Positions 21,601 through 27,450 of a DNA stretch of 64,000 nt are shown here, one piece after another. The notes beneath the pieces are model-generated. The model did not search any database and was not told the origin of the DNA. It saw only the letters and a list, made by a program, of their open reading frames with translations. The stretch covers positions 549,264-613,263 of the forward strand of contig NZ_ML769314.1 of NCBI RefSeq assembly GCF_009720365.1. Reading direction: 5' to 3'. The DNA is from Catellatospora paridis (GTDB lineage Bacteria > Actinomycetota > Actinomycetes > Mycobacteriales > Micromonosporaceae). The position numbers and the translations under genes are program-made. How positions within the stretch are numbered: position 1 is the stretch's first letter; every line of letters starts with the position of its first letter.

Positions 21601-23996
21601 CGCCTGACGACTTCCCGGTCACCCCGAAGGTCGCCGCCCGCCTGGAGGAGCTCGATGTTGTACTACAAGGCCATCTACCGCAAGGACATCGAGGACTTCC
21701 CGGACCAGGAACCGACGGGCCTGATCATCTCGGGGCAGGGGTACCGGGAGCACATGATCTGGGACCATCGGGCCCGGAGCTGGCGGTACGACCCGCAGAC
21801 GGCGGGGTACATCCTGGGCCGGGAGGACTACGACTTCCGACGCAGGCCGGTGACCCGAGCGGAAGCCGAGCGGATCGCGACGCTGATCACGAAGGGGACC
21901 GACCCGCTGCCGAGCGAGGAGGAGATCCTCGAGGCGTTCCGGGAGTCCCACCGTCGCCGCGCAGCGGGGACGCTGGACTAGACCCGGCCGGGCCGGACCT
22001 GTCCGGCGACGCCGAACCGGCGAGCCCGACGGACCCCGACACCCCGCCGATGCCGGGCAGCACGCCGCCCGGCCCGGTCGGCATGGACCCGGCCGACCCT
22101 AACCACCCGCAGTGGCCGTACCGGGCGGGCTTGCAGACCCGGCGCATGTCGCTGGAGTTGCAGCGGCGTCAGCAGGAGGCGGACGCGCTGGCGGCCGAGG
22201 CGGCCAAGCACCTCGCCGAGATGCACAAGTACCGGTCGTGGGCGCAGTTCTACTCCGCGCAGCAGCCCGACGCCGAGCAGGCGAAGCTGTGCCAGGAGTG
22301 GGCCGACAAGCACCAGCAGTGGGCCGCCGAGTGGGGCACGTTGTCCAAGGCCGCCTACAACGGGACGTACACGGCCAACCAGACGACGACCGTGGACAAC
22401 GACACGGCCTGGGTCGCGGTCAACACCGACGACGGCGAGCTGCTGGTCAACGTGCCCGCGGCCGACGGGCGGCCCTACCTGTACCGGGGCGGTCTGCGCC
22501 CGCCGTTGCAGCAGCACCAGGACGATCTGGCGGCGGCGCTGCCGCGTACGCCCGGCGGGCATCTGGTCATGAACCCGGACCCGCGCGAGGGCACCTGGTT
22601 CGGGCTGGCCAACGACGGCGGGCCGGAGCTGGACCCGAGCCGCGGCATCAACTGCGTCGACTGCATGATCTCCGCGTGGCGGACCTGGCGGGGCCGCCCG
22701 CAGGTGTCCGCGCCGCGCACCTTCGACGGGTACGCCGGGACGAACGTCAACGCGGTCACGGGCGGTGAGGCGGGCGGCATGGCGCGCGTCGCCGCGGCGG
22801 TCGGCGGGGCCTGGCAGACGGTGTTCCCGAACATGTCGCAGAGCCCGGCCGCGCAGGCTCAGCAGTGGTCGGACTGGGGCTTCGCGTCGATCACGCACGA
22901 GCTGACCGAGGCCGGCCACGGCGCGGCGATGTTCATCGTCACCGAGTGGCAGGCCGGCACGTCGCACGCCTGGCTCGCGGTCAACCAGAACGGCACCATC
23001 CTGTTCCTGGACCCGCAGACGCGCCAGATCAGCGAGAACGTGTCGATGTACGGGCACACCGGCGACCCGTCGAACAACGGCAACGTCGTCGGCATGTACG
23101 CGATGATGCTGGACGCCCAGGGCGACCCGCAGCCGATGGGTTCCCTCGCGCAGACCTCCTGGGGCAAGGCGGAACTGGCCCAGCAGCAGCCGTCACCGGC
23201 TCCCGAGCCGGACCCGCAGCCCGAGCCCCAGCCGGATCTTCAGCTGGCCCCTGAGCCCAGCCCCGAGCCGGATCTTCAGCACGCGACCGACCCGCAGCCC
23301 GCGCCGGAGCCCGAACCCGCGCCGCAACCGGCTCCGCAGCCCGGTCCGGTGGCCGAGAGCGGGCCTTCGGCGCTGCCCGATCCCGGCGGGCGGCCGACCC
23401 TGCCCAACCCGCCGCCGGGCAGCGAAGGTCACCACATCGGTGGCGACCAGAACGAGGGCGAAGCGGTGGCGCTGTACGCCGACATCCGCCGCCTGACCGA
23501 CGACGTGCAGCGCATCGCGGCCAACCAGGGCATTCCGGAGGACGTGGTCGCGCGTGCCCGGCGCAATCTGTTCCTCCAGGTCCACCAGGACGTCGCGACC
23601 GGCACCGACCAGCTGGAAACCGGCCTGTTCACGGCGATCCTGAACATCGGCCTCGACTGGCAGGCCGCCTACGAGGGGCCGCTGTCCGGGGCCGACCTGG
23701 AGCGGTTCCGGCGCACGCTGGCGCACGAGTACGTCGAGTCGGTGCTGATGGAGCGCCATGGCATGGCCTACCGGCCGTCGGACTTCGACTACTGGGAGAA
23801 CAACGAGTGGGAGTACCCGACCGCGACGCCGGAGCACTTCGCGGCGCATGACGTGGCTCCCTCGCAGGGGCGGCGCTGGCCGTTCGGCCACTACCATGAC
23901 ATGGGCCTGGAGGAGCCGGACGTCGAGATCGCGCCGGACCTGAGCAACCTGGAACACGTCGTCGACGAGATCATGCGGAGGTTGAGGCACGAATGA
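15657..23996 (+). CDS. Giant CpnT-like T7SS polymorphic toxin with tandem toxin cassettes
   Basis: An 8.3-kb uninterrupted frame encodes 2779 residues. It starts at ATG 15657 after GGGGAGG. Residues 1-360 resemble the CpnT-type WXG100-like leader (GMDWPEGDEQATWDLADDWY, then hydrophobic and Lys-rich helices). Residues about 360-780 are Gly/Ser, then Pro/Thr/Asn repeats. Domain 1 (about 853-1040) is papain-like (deamidase type) with Cys911 in VNCVDVLL and His1016 in AHTWPVFND. Residues about 1145-1300 look like a ParB/sulfiredoxin-type toxin module. Two RelA/SpoT-like domains follow, at about 1345-1545 (HRVK...SLVRK, D1396, E1457) and about 1740-1990 (HRAK...SLQRK, D1819, E1881). A second papain-like domain has Cys2333, His2437 and Asp2452. 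A Pro/Glu linker leads to a C-terminal domain with H2690-E-x-x-E2694. The stretches at 20452-20760 and 21655-21981 encode immunity-like proteins in another frame and read here as low-complexity shadow. So this may be a polyprotein, one real gene plus orphan cassettes, or a frameshifted array. Confidence 0.7.
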   Translation: MSWLPSPIPHPLSYFDAPGWMKECLDWVIGMDWPEGDEQATWDLADDWYAVAGDLADPLTESERAALDAVAAFGGAEGKVAAAIKDAWGQIGSGDEKSALQAAAYVAGALGEMLEGGGCDIQGAKLEYYIELGLLLIELIALAVAAFFTFGASTAAAGPACMATRFAIKEILKRLLRSLVERGIKRALKDKLKDLGKDFGKKLGKWAIKAGKEGLDEMKEELLTQGAIQTYQTATGRRDGLDLGDLAMAGWAGFAGGAASTLAGGHNGGFVSKVSHGVRGEVLGDVGGSLATGQLPDVGNLGMAATSGARSSVTSHLTGELNNMTANVVSNLAGTAFDGDPSTNITAAAAGTAAAAGGGSGDGSGGSHGGTTGSGGSGGGSGGGSGGGNGGSGGYTGGTGGLAGIAPPEVGPAPAAPAAPAPVANIPAQANNTVIAPAVAAAPQSMAAPAAAAPAAMAPASGLAGTSVPSVAPSAGASTSVSSGSGGLSGSASGSGSTSAGASPASTGSATSGTGSGGPSGSTSTSGSGTASGSTSTSGSGTASGSGTSSSTSANPATGARPTAGTSATGPTSQAGLAAQTGTPTQAGPSVQASASTTTPSAQTNASVTTPSSQANASTTAPSSQPNASTTAPSGQTNTSTTGPSVQASTNAQTGPANQGGTTATAPQGTTTPSTSTQNPATTSQNPASQNPANAQNPAAQQGPATSPQSPSTNPQTATPTQQTPGDPARPQPVPAQQTDPATPVVAVVPGADTRGPGPDADTRPPAADGRRDGERSRTEARRWSDAYHGGLRAQRREILASMGRPGALAAAAWDALNRHDGADFTRGGVTTDDVSALTGTDQPPSVDATRRYDQRGGYRPVLTQHQLDLENAVPRDENGRPLQFPPLRSGWLRFANDGGPQADPTRAVNCVDVLLSVADTWLHGRPRCAAARTLDGFASGNPDQPAGPEPRGPHRIEDFFGGRLQQLCPDTRGLDRQAARQTVDASYARLADQLRQAGPGAMAVVIHHSSDGTAHTWPVFNDGGVIMYADPQQPPGTPTTNPPYTDGIVQMDAMVIGPDGEQSLMDGAPTGAWSQYQGQPDPAAAPAGVHATQLDADMQRPLTDEEMADLGVGEATLADLGFPDPSVLSDAERVRLEALLPQTAVVSTQDVRFTQRSVSPTSGDLTMDQFTARMAQTGWQGGPAHVVAWGDGSLSSMDNRRMRAANLAGLDTVPVCVHRPDEPLTSLPDGEDPDRTKYRRPLQTEIRMVDGRLVVGGDRGEVVHARGTVPTTFGEAALFRAAEQRSLLPGRLYGADTVPVTIGKPPEPDVVVDDLELDEREMLTGLHDAAAANADGIRDDIAQLVSAYNLSPGTDGILQMPGIDHRVKELASLVRKYLVEGRFFGVEGFPERANDAVRFMVRLPDGEGYRPAFDAVRSGLEAQGYQLTDIKNFFASGNRFLGLNVTFTSPTGQLFEVQFPTENSERAWILTHDAYEVLRREGSLDDNGDRQNAELPARRVHALLSMLAVNAELSVNDVPPGIDTIVGPPPESAPAGAKATNLAVWITKNAQIWQQYRAWLDDQQESFADFADILAEFGIDPADVPVTPEVAEKLERIDGELLRALRGEQVEASGDGDRRDSRRGGRDAVGPPAEGVGVRPDDGGIRDGSPRVRGPHGGDHQGAGRGTDPADHEGDRTAPRRGDDPLDLPVEGSPAPGRGLTDQADPESPADPAGPGQPPSPPEPGGRFFEPRPEAELSAYETAMLDDVYERALAASETALTDLRRVTASVEQGLGLPEGSLPLRDPEHRAKSRESLQRKYLAEGRIGGPEQFAATVNDSVRFSVQLPDGAAYRPALDAVIAQLEAAGYEMEGTPKNFWRAGNRFYGTNTTFRAPDGTLVEVQFPTQLSYELWHATHVEYEVMRDVDAEPEQRIRALLRMLEVNRAAGMLDAIPPGMVGDDAKDASLAKWISDNPEVWRAFTQQLEAQGLTPGDVIAEYDLTPDDFPVTPKVAARLEELDVVLQGHLPQGHRGLPGPGTDGPDHLGAGVPGAHDLGPSGPELAVRPADGGVHPGPGGLRLPTQAGDPSGSRADRDADHEGDRPAAERGGDPRGVPGVPPSPRSGDAGLDPAGPDLSGDAEPASPTDPDTPPMPGSTPPGPVGMDPADPNHPQWPYRAGLQTRRMSLELQRRQQEADALAAEAAKHLAEMHKYRSWAQFYSAQQPDAEQAKLCQEWADKHQQWAAEWGTLSKAAYNGTYTANQTTTVDNDTAWVAVNTDDGELLVNVPAADGRPYLYRGGLRPPLQQHQDDLAAALPRTPGGHLVMNPDPREGTWFGLANDGGPELDPSRGINCVDCMISAWRTWRGRPQVSAPRTFDGYAGTNVNAVTGGEAGGMARVAAAVGGAWQTVFPNMSQSPAAQAQQWSDWGFASITHELTEAGHGAAMFIVTEWQAGTSHAWLAVNQNGTILFLDPQTRQISENVSMYGHTGDPSNNGNVVGMYAMMLDAQGDPQPMGSLAQTSWGKAELAQQQPSPAPEPDPQPEPQPDLQLAPEPSPEPDLQHATDPQPAPEPEPAPQPAPQPGPVAESGPSALPDPGGRPTLPNPPPGSEGHHIGGDQNEGEAVALYADIRRLTDDVQRIAANQGIPEDVVARARRNLFLQVHQDVATGTDQLETGLFTAILNIGLDWQAAYEGPLSGADLERFRRTLAHEYVESVLMERHGMAYRPSDFDYWENNEWEYPTATPEHFAAHDVAPSQGRRWPFGHYHDMGLEEPDVEIAPDLSNLEHVVDEIMRRLRHE
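17220..17291 (+). repeat. Two 36-bp tandem repeats in the toxin linker
   Basis: Two consecutive 36-bp units (17220-17255, 17256-17291) encode S-T-S-T-S-G-S-G-T-A-S-G. They form part of the Gly/Ser/Thr-rich flexible stalk between the secretion leader and the first toxin domain. Confidence 0.7.
17439..17603 (+). repeat. Five 33-bp tandem repeats in the toxin linker
   Basis: Five in-register 33-bp units start at 17439, 17472, 17505, 17538 and 17571. They encode 11-residue blocks of the form A-S-T-T-x-P-S-x-Q-x-N. Such repeats can vary in number and change stalk length. Confidence 0.8.
20452..20760 (+). CDS. Putative immunity protein 1, nested out of frame in the toxin ORF
   Basis: This 102-residue protein lies wholly within the giant toxin frame but in the +1 frame. 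It starts at the end of the first RelA/SpoT-like domain: ATG 20452 with GGAG 7 nt upstream (GTG 20455 is an alternative). It opens VSYYALYAV, then AMLWDHRQKAWVYDP, REQAEELTLQITKGTEPLPDEE, an ordered composition quite unlike the low-complexity translation of the toxin frame across the same bases. It is clearly related to the gene at 21655, which sits in the same position after the second RelA-like domain. Position directly behind a toxin domain plus family duplication imply an immunity role (inference). No known immunity family was recognised. Confidence 0.75.
   Translation: MVSYYALYAVNKSKPPATGIVVTHGGVDAMLWDHRQKAWVYDPTTVAYVMDHHEYVDRTEEITREQAEELTLQITKGTEPLPDEETILWIFQWKGAPPQDED
21655..21981 (+). 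CDS. Putative immunity protein 2, nested out of frame, paralogue of the 20452 gene
   Basis: This 108-residue protein lies in the +1 frame within the toxin ORF. It begins at ATG 21655 with GGAGGAG at 21644-21650, itself inside the end of the second RelA/SpoT-like domain. It shares with the 20452 gene the pattern YYxAIY, IWDHRARSWRYDP, a Tyr/Asp-rich middle, and RAEAERIATLITKGTDPLPSEEE. The last segment, ITKGTxPLPxEE, is nearly identical in the two. Acidic and Tyr-rich composition fits a cytosolic immunity protein that neutralises a basic toxin surface. The duplicated toxin-plus-small-gene pattern argues it is real and not a shadow. Confidence 0.75.
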   Translation: MLYYKAIYRKDIEDFPDQEPTGLIISGQGYREHMIWDHRARSWRYDPQTAGYILGREDYDFRRRPVTRAEAERIATLITKGTDPLPSEEEILEAFRESHRRRAAGTLD

Positions 23997-24562
23997 GTGC
24001 GGACGAACGGACACGCGCGCTCGCGGATCGCCTCGCCCGGGTCGAGTGGCTCGACGACGACCAGCGCGCGCCGTCGCGGGCGAGGCTGATGTCGGAGTAC
24101 CTGCGCCGGTCGGCGCTGTGGGCGCAGCGACTGGACGCCGCCCGGCTCTGGCCGTTCTTCGACATCGCGCAGCTGGTCGACCCGGGCACGCGGGCCGACC
24201 CTGAGCTGGTCGGCGAGGTGTACGCGCAGGTCGCCGAGCGCGGGGCCAACCACCTCGACCGGCGGCTGTGCGAGTACGCCCTGCACTTCGCGGCGCTGGC
24301 CGAGCCGGGGTCCGAGCTGCCGGACCCGTTCGCGCCGCTGATCGAGCTGTTCGAGCGCGGCGGGCAGTTCCAGCAGGAGGCGGGCCTGATCTACTTCGGC
24401 CCGATGGGCGTGAAGCTCGGCTCGATGGCCGACCACCTGGCCGCGGAACCGGTCGCCGGCACCGACCCGGCGGCCCTGGACGCGCTGGACGCGGCGTGGC
24501 AGGCCCGGCGGGAGGAGATGCGGCGGCGGGTCCGCGCCGGCCGCCCGCAGCGCGACGGCTGA
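23993..24562 (+). CDS. Putative immunity protein 3 for the C-terminal toxin domain
   Basis: This 189-residue, Leu/Ala/Arg/Asp-rich and mainly helical soluble protein has no recognised family. Its ATG overlaps the toxin stop (ATGA at 23993-23996), the canonical coupling of a toxin to its immunity gene. Notable blocks are WLDDDQRAPSRARLMSEYLRR, LWPFFDIAQLVDPGTRADPELV and GQFQQEAGLIYFGPMGVKLGSM. It is unrelated in sequence to the two nested small genes. This fits the C-terminal domain being different from the RelA-like domains. The immunity role is inferred from position only. Confidence 0.65.
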   Translation: MSADERTRALADRLARVEWLDDDQRAPSRARLMSEYLRRSALWAQRLDAARLWPFFDIAQLVDPGTRADPELVGEVYAQVAERGANHLDRRLCEYALHFAALAEPGSELPDPFAPLIELFERGGQFQQEAGLIYFGPMGVKLGSMADHLAAEPVAGTDPAALDALDAAWQARREEMRRRVRAGRPQRDG

Positions 24563-24594
24563 CGCCGGTGACGGGGCGGGCCGGACTGCGCCAT

Positions 24595-24600
24595 AGGATC
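24595..24600 (+). promoter_or_regulatory. Candidate -10 element before the 24706 gene
   Basis: TAGGAT lies in the 143-nt gap upstream of the ATG at 24706. A small GGGGATcgCCCC hairpin lies 30 nt further on. Support is weak. Confidence 0.2.
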
Positions 24601-24705
24601 ACCGGTCTACATTGGACATGTTTTCGGGGATCGCCCCTGGCCGTGGCAGGGTGAAACCCGGTCCGCGCCAGGGCGTGGGCCGGATCAGGCAGGAAGGGAA
24701 CTCCG

Positions 24706-25959
24706 ATGACCGTCACCGCTCAGGACGCGCAGCGAGTAGCCGAGCAGTTGGCCCGCGGGGCGGGCGGCACGCACCGGCCGTACGTCGCCGAGTTCCCGGA
24801 GTGCTTCATCGTCTGGACGCTGCCCGACAGTGCCGGCCCGCCGGAGCCCGGCGCGGGCGCGCGGCTGGTCATCGACCGGCAGGATGCGCGGGTCAGCACG
24901 TACCCGTCGGTGCCGCTGGAGCACGTACGCCGCCTGCACCGGCAGCACCGCGCTGCGCAGGAGCCGGCTGCGCAGGTCACCGCGGATCCGGCGGCGGCGC
25001 TGCGCCGGCTGGGCGGCGGGTTCGCGCCCGGCGTCGCGGTGCGGCTGGTGCCCGGCGACGGCCTGCCGCGCGAGACCACCGGGGCCAAGGGCGACCAGGT
25101 GCTCCACCACCACCCGCTGGTGGTCAAGTGGCTGGCGATGCAGTCGCCGGGTTCGCTGGTGCGCGGCACCCGGCGGCACGCGGAGCTGATCGTGCTGTCG
25201 GACTGGCTGCACGAGCTGGAGCAGGCGGCGGTGTCGCGCGGCGAGCCCGGCCTCGGCATCGCGCAGGTGCGGACCGCCGCGCAGCAGGTGCAGGAGCTGC
25301 GGCTGACCCTGGTACGCGATCCGGGTGATCCGCTGGCGGGCACGCCGGCCGGGCCGTGCGACACCTGCCTGGCCGCCTGGATCCACTTCGGGCTCGCGCC
25401 CGCTTCCGCCGCGGTCGGGCCGGTCGAACCGGTCGCGCCGCCGACGGGCATCCCGGGGCCGCTGGCGAACCTGTCCCCGGACGTCGCGGCGACGCTGGCC
25501 GCGGGTGGTTGGGACGTGCCGCTGCGGCTGGACGGGCGGATCGTGTCCGCGACCGAGTGGGCCGAGCTGTCGGTGCGGGCGCTGGGGGAGTACGGCCACC
25601 CGCCGCTGGAGCCGCTGCGGGCGGCGATCGAGAAGTTCCCGTACCTGGTCTCGGTGCGCCGCGGACCGGGGGTGGCGCACTGGGTGCGCCCGTTCGAGCT
25701 GGGCGGCGACCTGGTCGGCGCGACGGCCGCCTCGCTGGCCGACTTCGGCCGGGTGATCGGCACGGAACTGGCCCCGATCGGCGCCGAGCAGGCCGGCGAC
25801 GCGATCATCGCCGTGGACGCGAACGGCCAGGTCTGGGTCCTCGACCAGGCCGGAGAGTGGTACGCCGGCCCCGACCTGGACACCGCCTTCGTCGTGCTGC
25901 TCCAGGGCCACCCGATGCCCCGCGTACGGGACGACGGCACCCTGGAACCGCCCGCCTGA
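24706..25959 (+). CDS. YwqJ-like deaminase / SUKH-3 two-domain protein
   Basis: This 417-residue protein resembles actinobacterial proteins annotated as YwqJ-related deaminase or SUKH-3. The N-terminal about 60 residues (EFPECFIVWTLP, VIDRQDARVSTYPS) look like a YrhB/Imm-type module. The middle carries a deaminase zinc signature: H158-A-E160 in RRHAELIVLSDWL, with Glu as the proton shuttle, and C218-D-T-C221. The C-terminal about 130 residues match the SUKH-3 immunity fold, ending IGAEQAGDAIIAVDANGQVWVLD ... WYAGPDLDTAFVVLLQG. The combination could be a toxin-neutralising or nucleotide-modifying factor. Its stop abuts the stop of the convergent paralogue with no gap (TGATCA). Family calls are from motif reading. 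Confidence 0.7.
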   Translation: MTVTAQDAQRVAEQLARGAGGTHRPYVAEFPECFIVWTLPDSAGPPEPGAGARLVIDRQDARVSTYPSVPLEHVRRLHRQHRAAQEPAAQVTADPAAALRRLGGGFAPGVAVRLVPGDGLPRETTGAKGDQVLHHHPLVVKWLAMQSPGSLVRGTRRHAELIVLSDWLHELEQAAVSRGEPGLGIAQVRTAAQQVQELRLTLVRDPGDPLAGTPAGPCDTCLAAWIHFGLAPASAAVGPVEPVAPPTGIPGPLANLSPDVAATLAAGGWDVPLRLDGRIVSATEWAELSVRALGEYGHPPLEPLRAAIEKFPYLVSVRRGPGVAHWVRPFELGGDLVGATAASLADFGRVIGTELAPIGAEQAGDAIIAVDANGQVWVLDQAGEWYAGPDLDTAFVVLLQGHPMPRVRDDGTLEPPA

Positions 25960-27327
25960 TCACCAGGTGCCGGTGGCCCGCACCCGTGGGGTGGAGCGGC
26001 CGATGAGCAGGGTCTGCACGGCGTCGTCGAGGGTGGGGCCGAGGAACCAGGCCCCGGCGTGGTCGACGGCGAAGACGCGGTGGCGCTCGTCGACGGCGAG
26101 GATGGAGTGCAGGCCGCCCGCCTCGCCGCCGATCGGGAACAGCGGTGCGCCGAGGCGTCCGGCGAGATCGCCGAGGGTGTCGGCGGTCTGCTCGCGGGTC
26201 CAGACGTCCAGCGTGAACGACTCCACGCGCTGCGCCGCGCCGGGCTGGCTCTGCAGCACGGGGTGGAACGGGGCGTACGGCTCCAGCAGGTCGATCAGGA
26301 ACGGCAGCGTGGGCAGGCGGTGGCGGACGCCGGGCACGGCGATCGTGGCGGCCACGGCCTCGGCGGTGATCGCCCGCAGCGCCGCCCGTCCGGCCACGCC
26401 CCGCTGCGGCGGCTCCGGGCGGACCAGGTCGCGGGGCAGTTCGCCCGGCAGGCCCAGGGAGACCAGCACGGTGCCGCAGGTGTGGCAGGTGGCGGCGGGC
26501 GCGGGATTGTCGGGGGCGGTGCCCTCGCGCAGCAGGTGCAGCCGCAGCGTGGCCCCGGCGAGCTGCCGGGCGGCCCAGGCGGTGTCCGCGTGCTCGGCGC
26601 CGCCGAGTTCGGACAGGGCCTTGGACACGACGATCAGGTCGGGGTGCCGGTGCGCGCCGCGGGTGCGGCTGCCGGGCGGGATCGCGGCCAGCGCCTGCAT
26701 GACGGCGGGGTGATGGACGGGCTCGGCGTCGACGGTGTGCCCGAGTGCCTGGAACGTCCGGCCGACCACCTCGAGGGTGGCCACCACCTGCGGGAGCGCG
26801 GACGCGGACGGGCCGCCGCCGAGCCGGGCGAGCTGCGCCGCGAGCGCGTTCGCGCGCCGGTCCTGCTCGTCGGCGGGCAGCCGGGGCGGGCCGAACGGGG
26901 AGGACGCCAGGGCGGCGTTCGGCGGGGGCGGGCCGGGGGTCAGCGCGAGCGGGTCGGCCGCGCCGGAGGTCGTGGGCGGCAGCGGGGGCATCGGCGGCGG
27001 CATCGTGCGGACGGCGCCGGGCGGCGGGGTGGGCAGCGGCAGCGCGGGGTATGCGGAATGGGCCGTCGCGGCGGGGCCGGTGTACCGGCTCATGGCGACC
27101 TGGGGCGGCAGGCCGGGCACGACGGTCAGCGCGCCGGTCTCCCGATCGATGATCACGGTCTCGCCGCTGCCGGGCTCGGGCACCGTCGCGTCCGCCGGGC
27201 GCGGCGACCAGACCACCCAGCCGCCGGGGAACTCGGTGAGCCGGGGCTCGCACTCGTAGCCGCGGCGCAGAGTCTCGGCGACGGCCCAGTGCCGCGCGAT
27301 CTCCTGCAGCCGTTCCTGTGAAATCAT
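25960..27327 (-). CDS. SUKH-3/YwqJ-deaminase-like paralogue with altered HAE motif
   Basis: This 455-residue protein is a paralogue of the convergent 24706 gene with the same layout. Its N-terminal module has FPGGWVVWSPRP and VIIDRETGALTVVPG. A Pro-rich insertion follows (about residues 95-165). The deaminase-like middle has C-H-T-C. The C-terminal SUKH-3-like domain ends APLFPIGGEAGGLHSILAVDE ... WFLGPTLDDAVQTLLIG. Where the other copy has H-A-E, this one reads H-P-D in HRHPDLIVVSKAL, so the catalytic Glu is replaced and activity is doubtful. ATG at 27327 after GGGAGC is chosen; longer upstream frames are unsupported. Confidence 0.7.
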   Translation of the reverse strand: MISQERLQEIARHWAVAETLRRGYECEPRLTEFPGGWVVWSPRPADATVPEPGSGETVIIDRETGALTVVPGLPPQVAMSRYTGPAATAHSAYPALPLPTPPPGAVRTMPPPMPPLPPTTSGAADPLALTPGPPPPNAALASSPFGPPRLPADEQDRRANALAAQLARLGGGPSASALPQVVATLEVVGRTFQALGHTVDAEPVHHPAVMQALAAIPPGSRTRGAHRHPDLIVVSKALSELGGAEHADTAWAARQLAGATLRLHLLREGTAPDNPAPAATCHTCGTVLVSLGLPGELPRDLVRPEPPQRGVAGRAALRAITAEAVAATIAVPGVRHRLPTLPFLIDLLEPYAPFHPVLQSQPGAAQRVESFTLDVWTREQTADTLGDLAGRLGAPLFPIGGEAGGLHSILAVDERHRVFAVDHAGAWFLGPTLDDAVQTLLIGRSTPRVRATGTW

Positions 27328-27450
27328 TGCGGCTCCCGCGTTCGGCGATCGGTCTGGACAACTTATCGCAGCAGGGCACGAAGGGAGGTATCCCGCCCAT
27401 CCGTGCCCGGGCGCGGACCCGGCCACAGCTGAGGGGACTACGGTTCGAAC

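Noticed and set aside
24685-25911. Minus-strand frame over the SUKH/YwqJ-like gene
   Set aside because: It is an Arg/His/Gln-rich shadow. The plus-strand frame has coherent HAE/CxxC and SUKH motifs.
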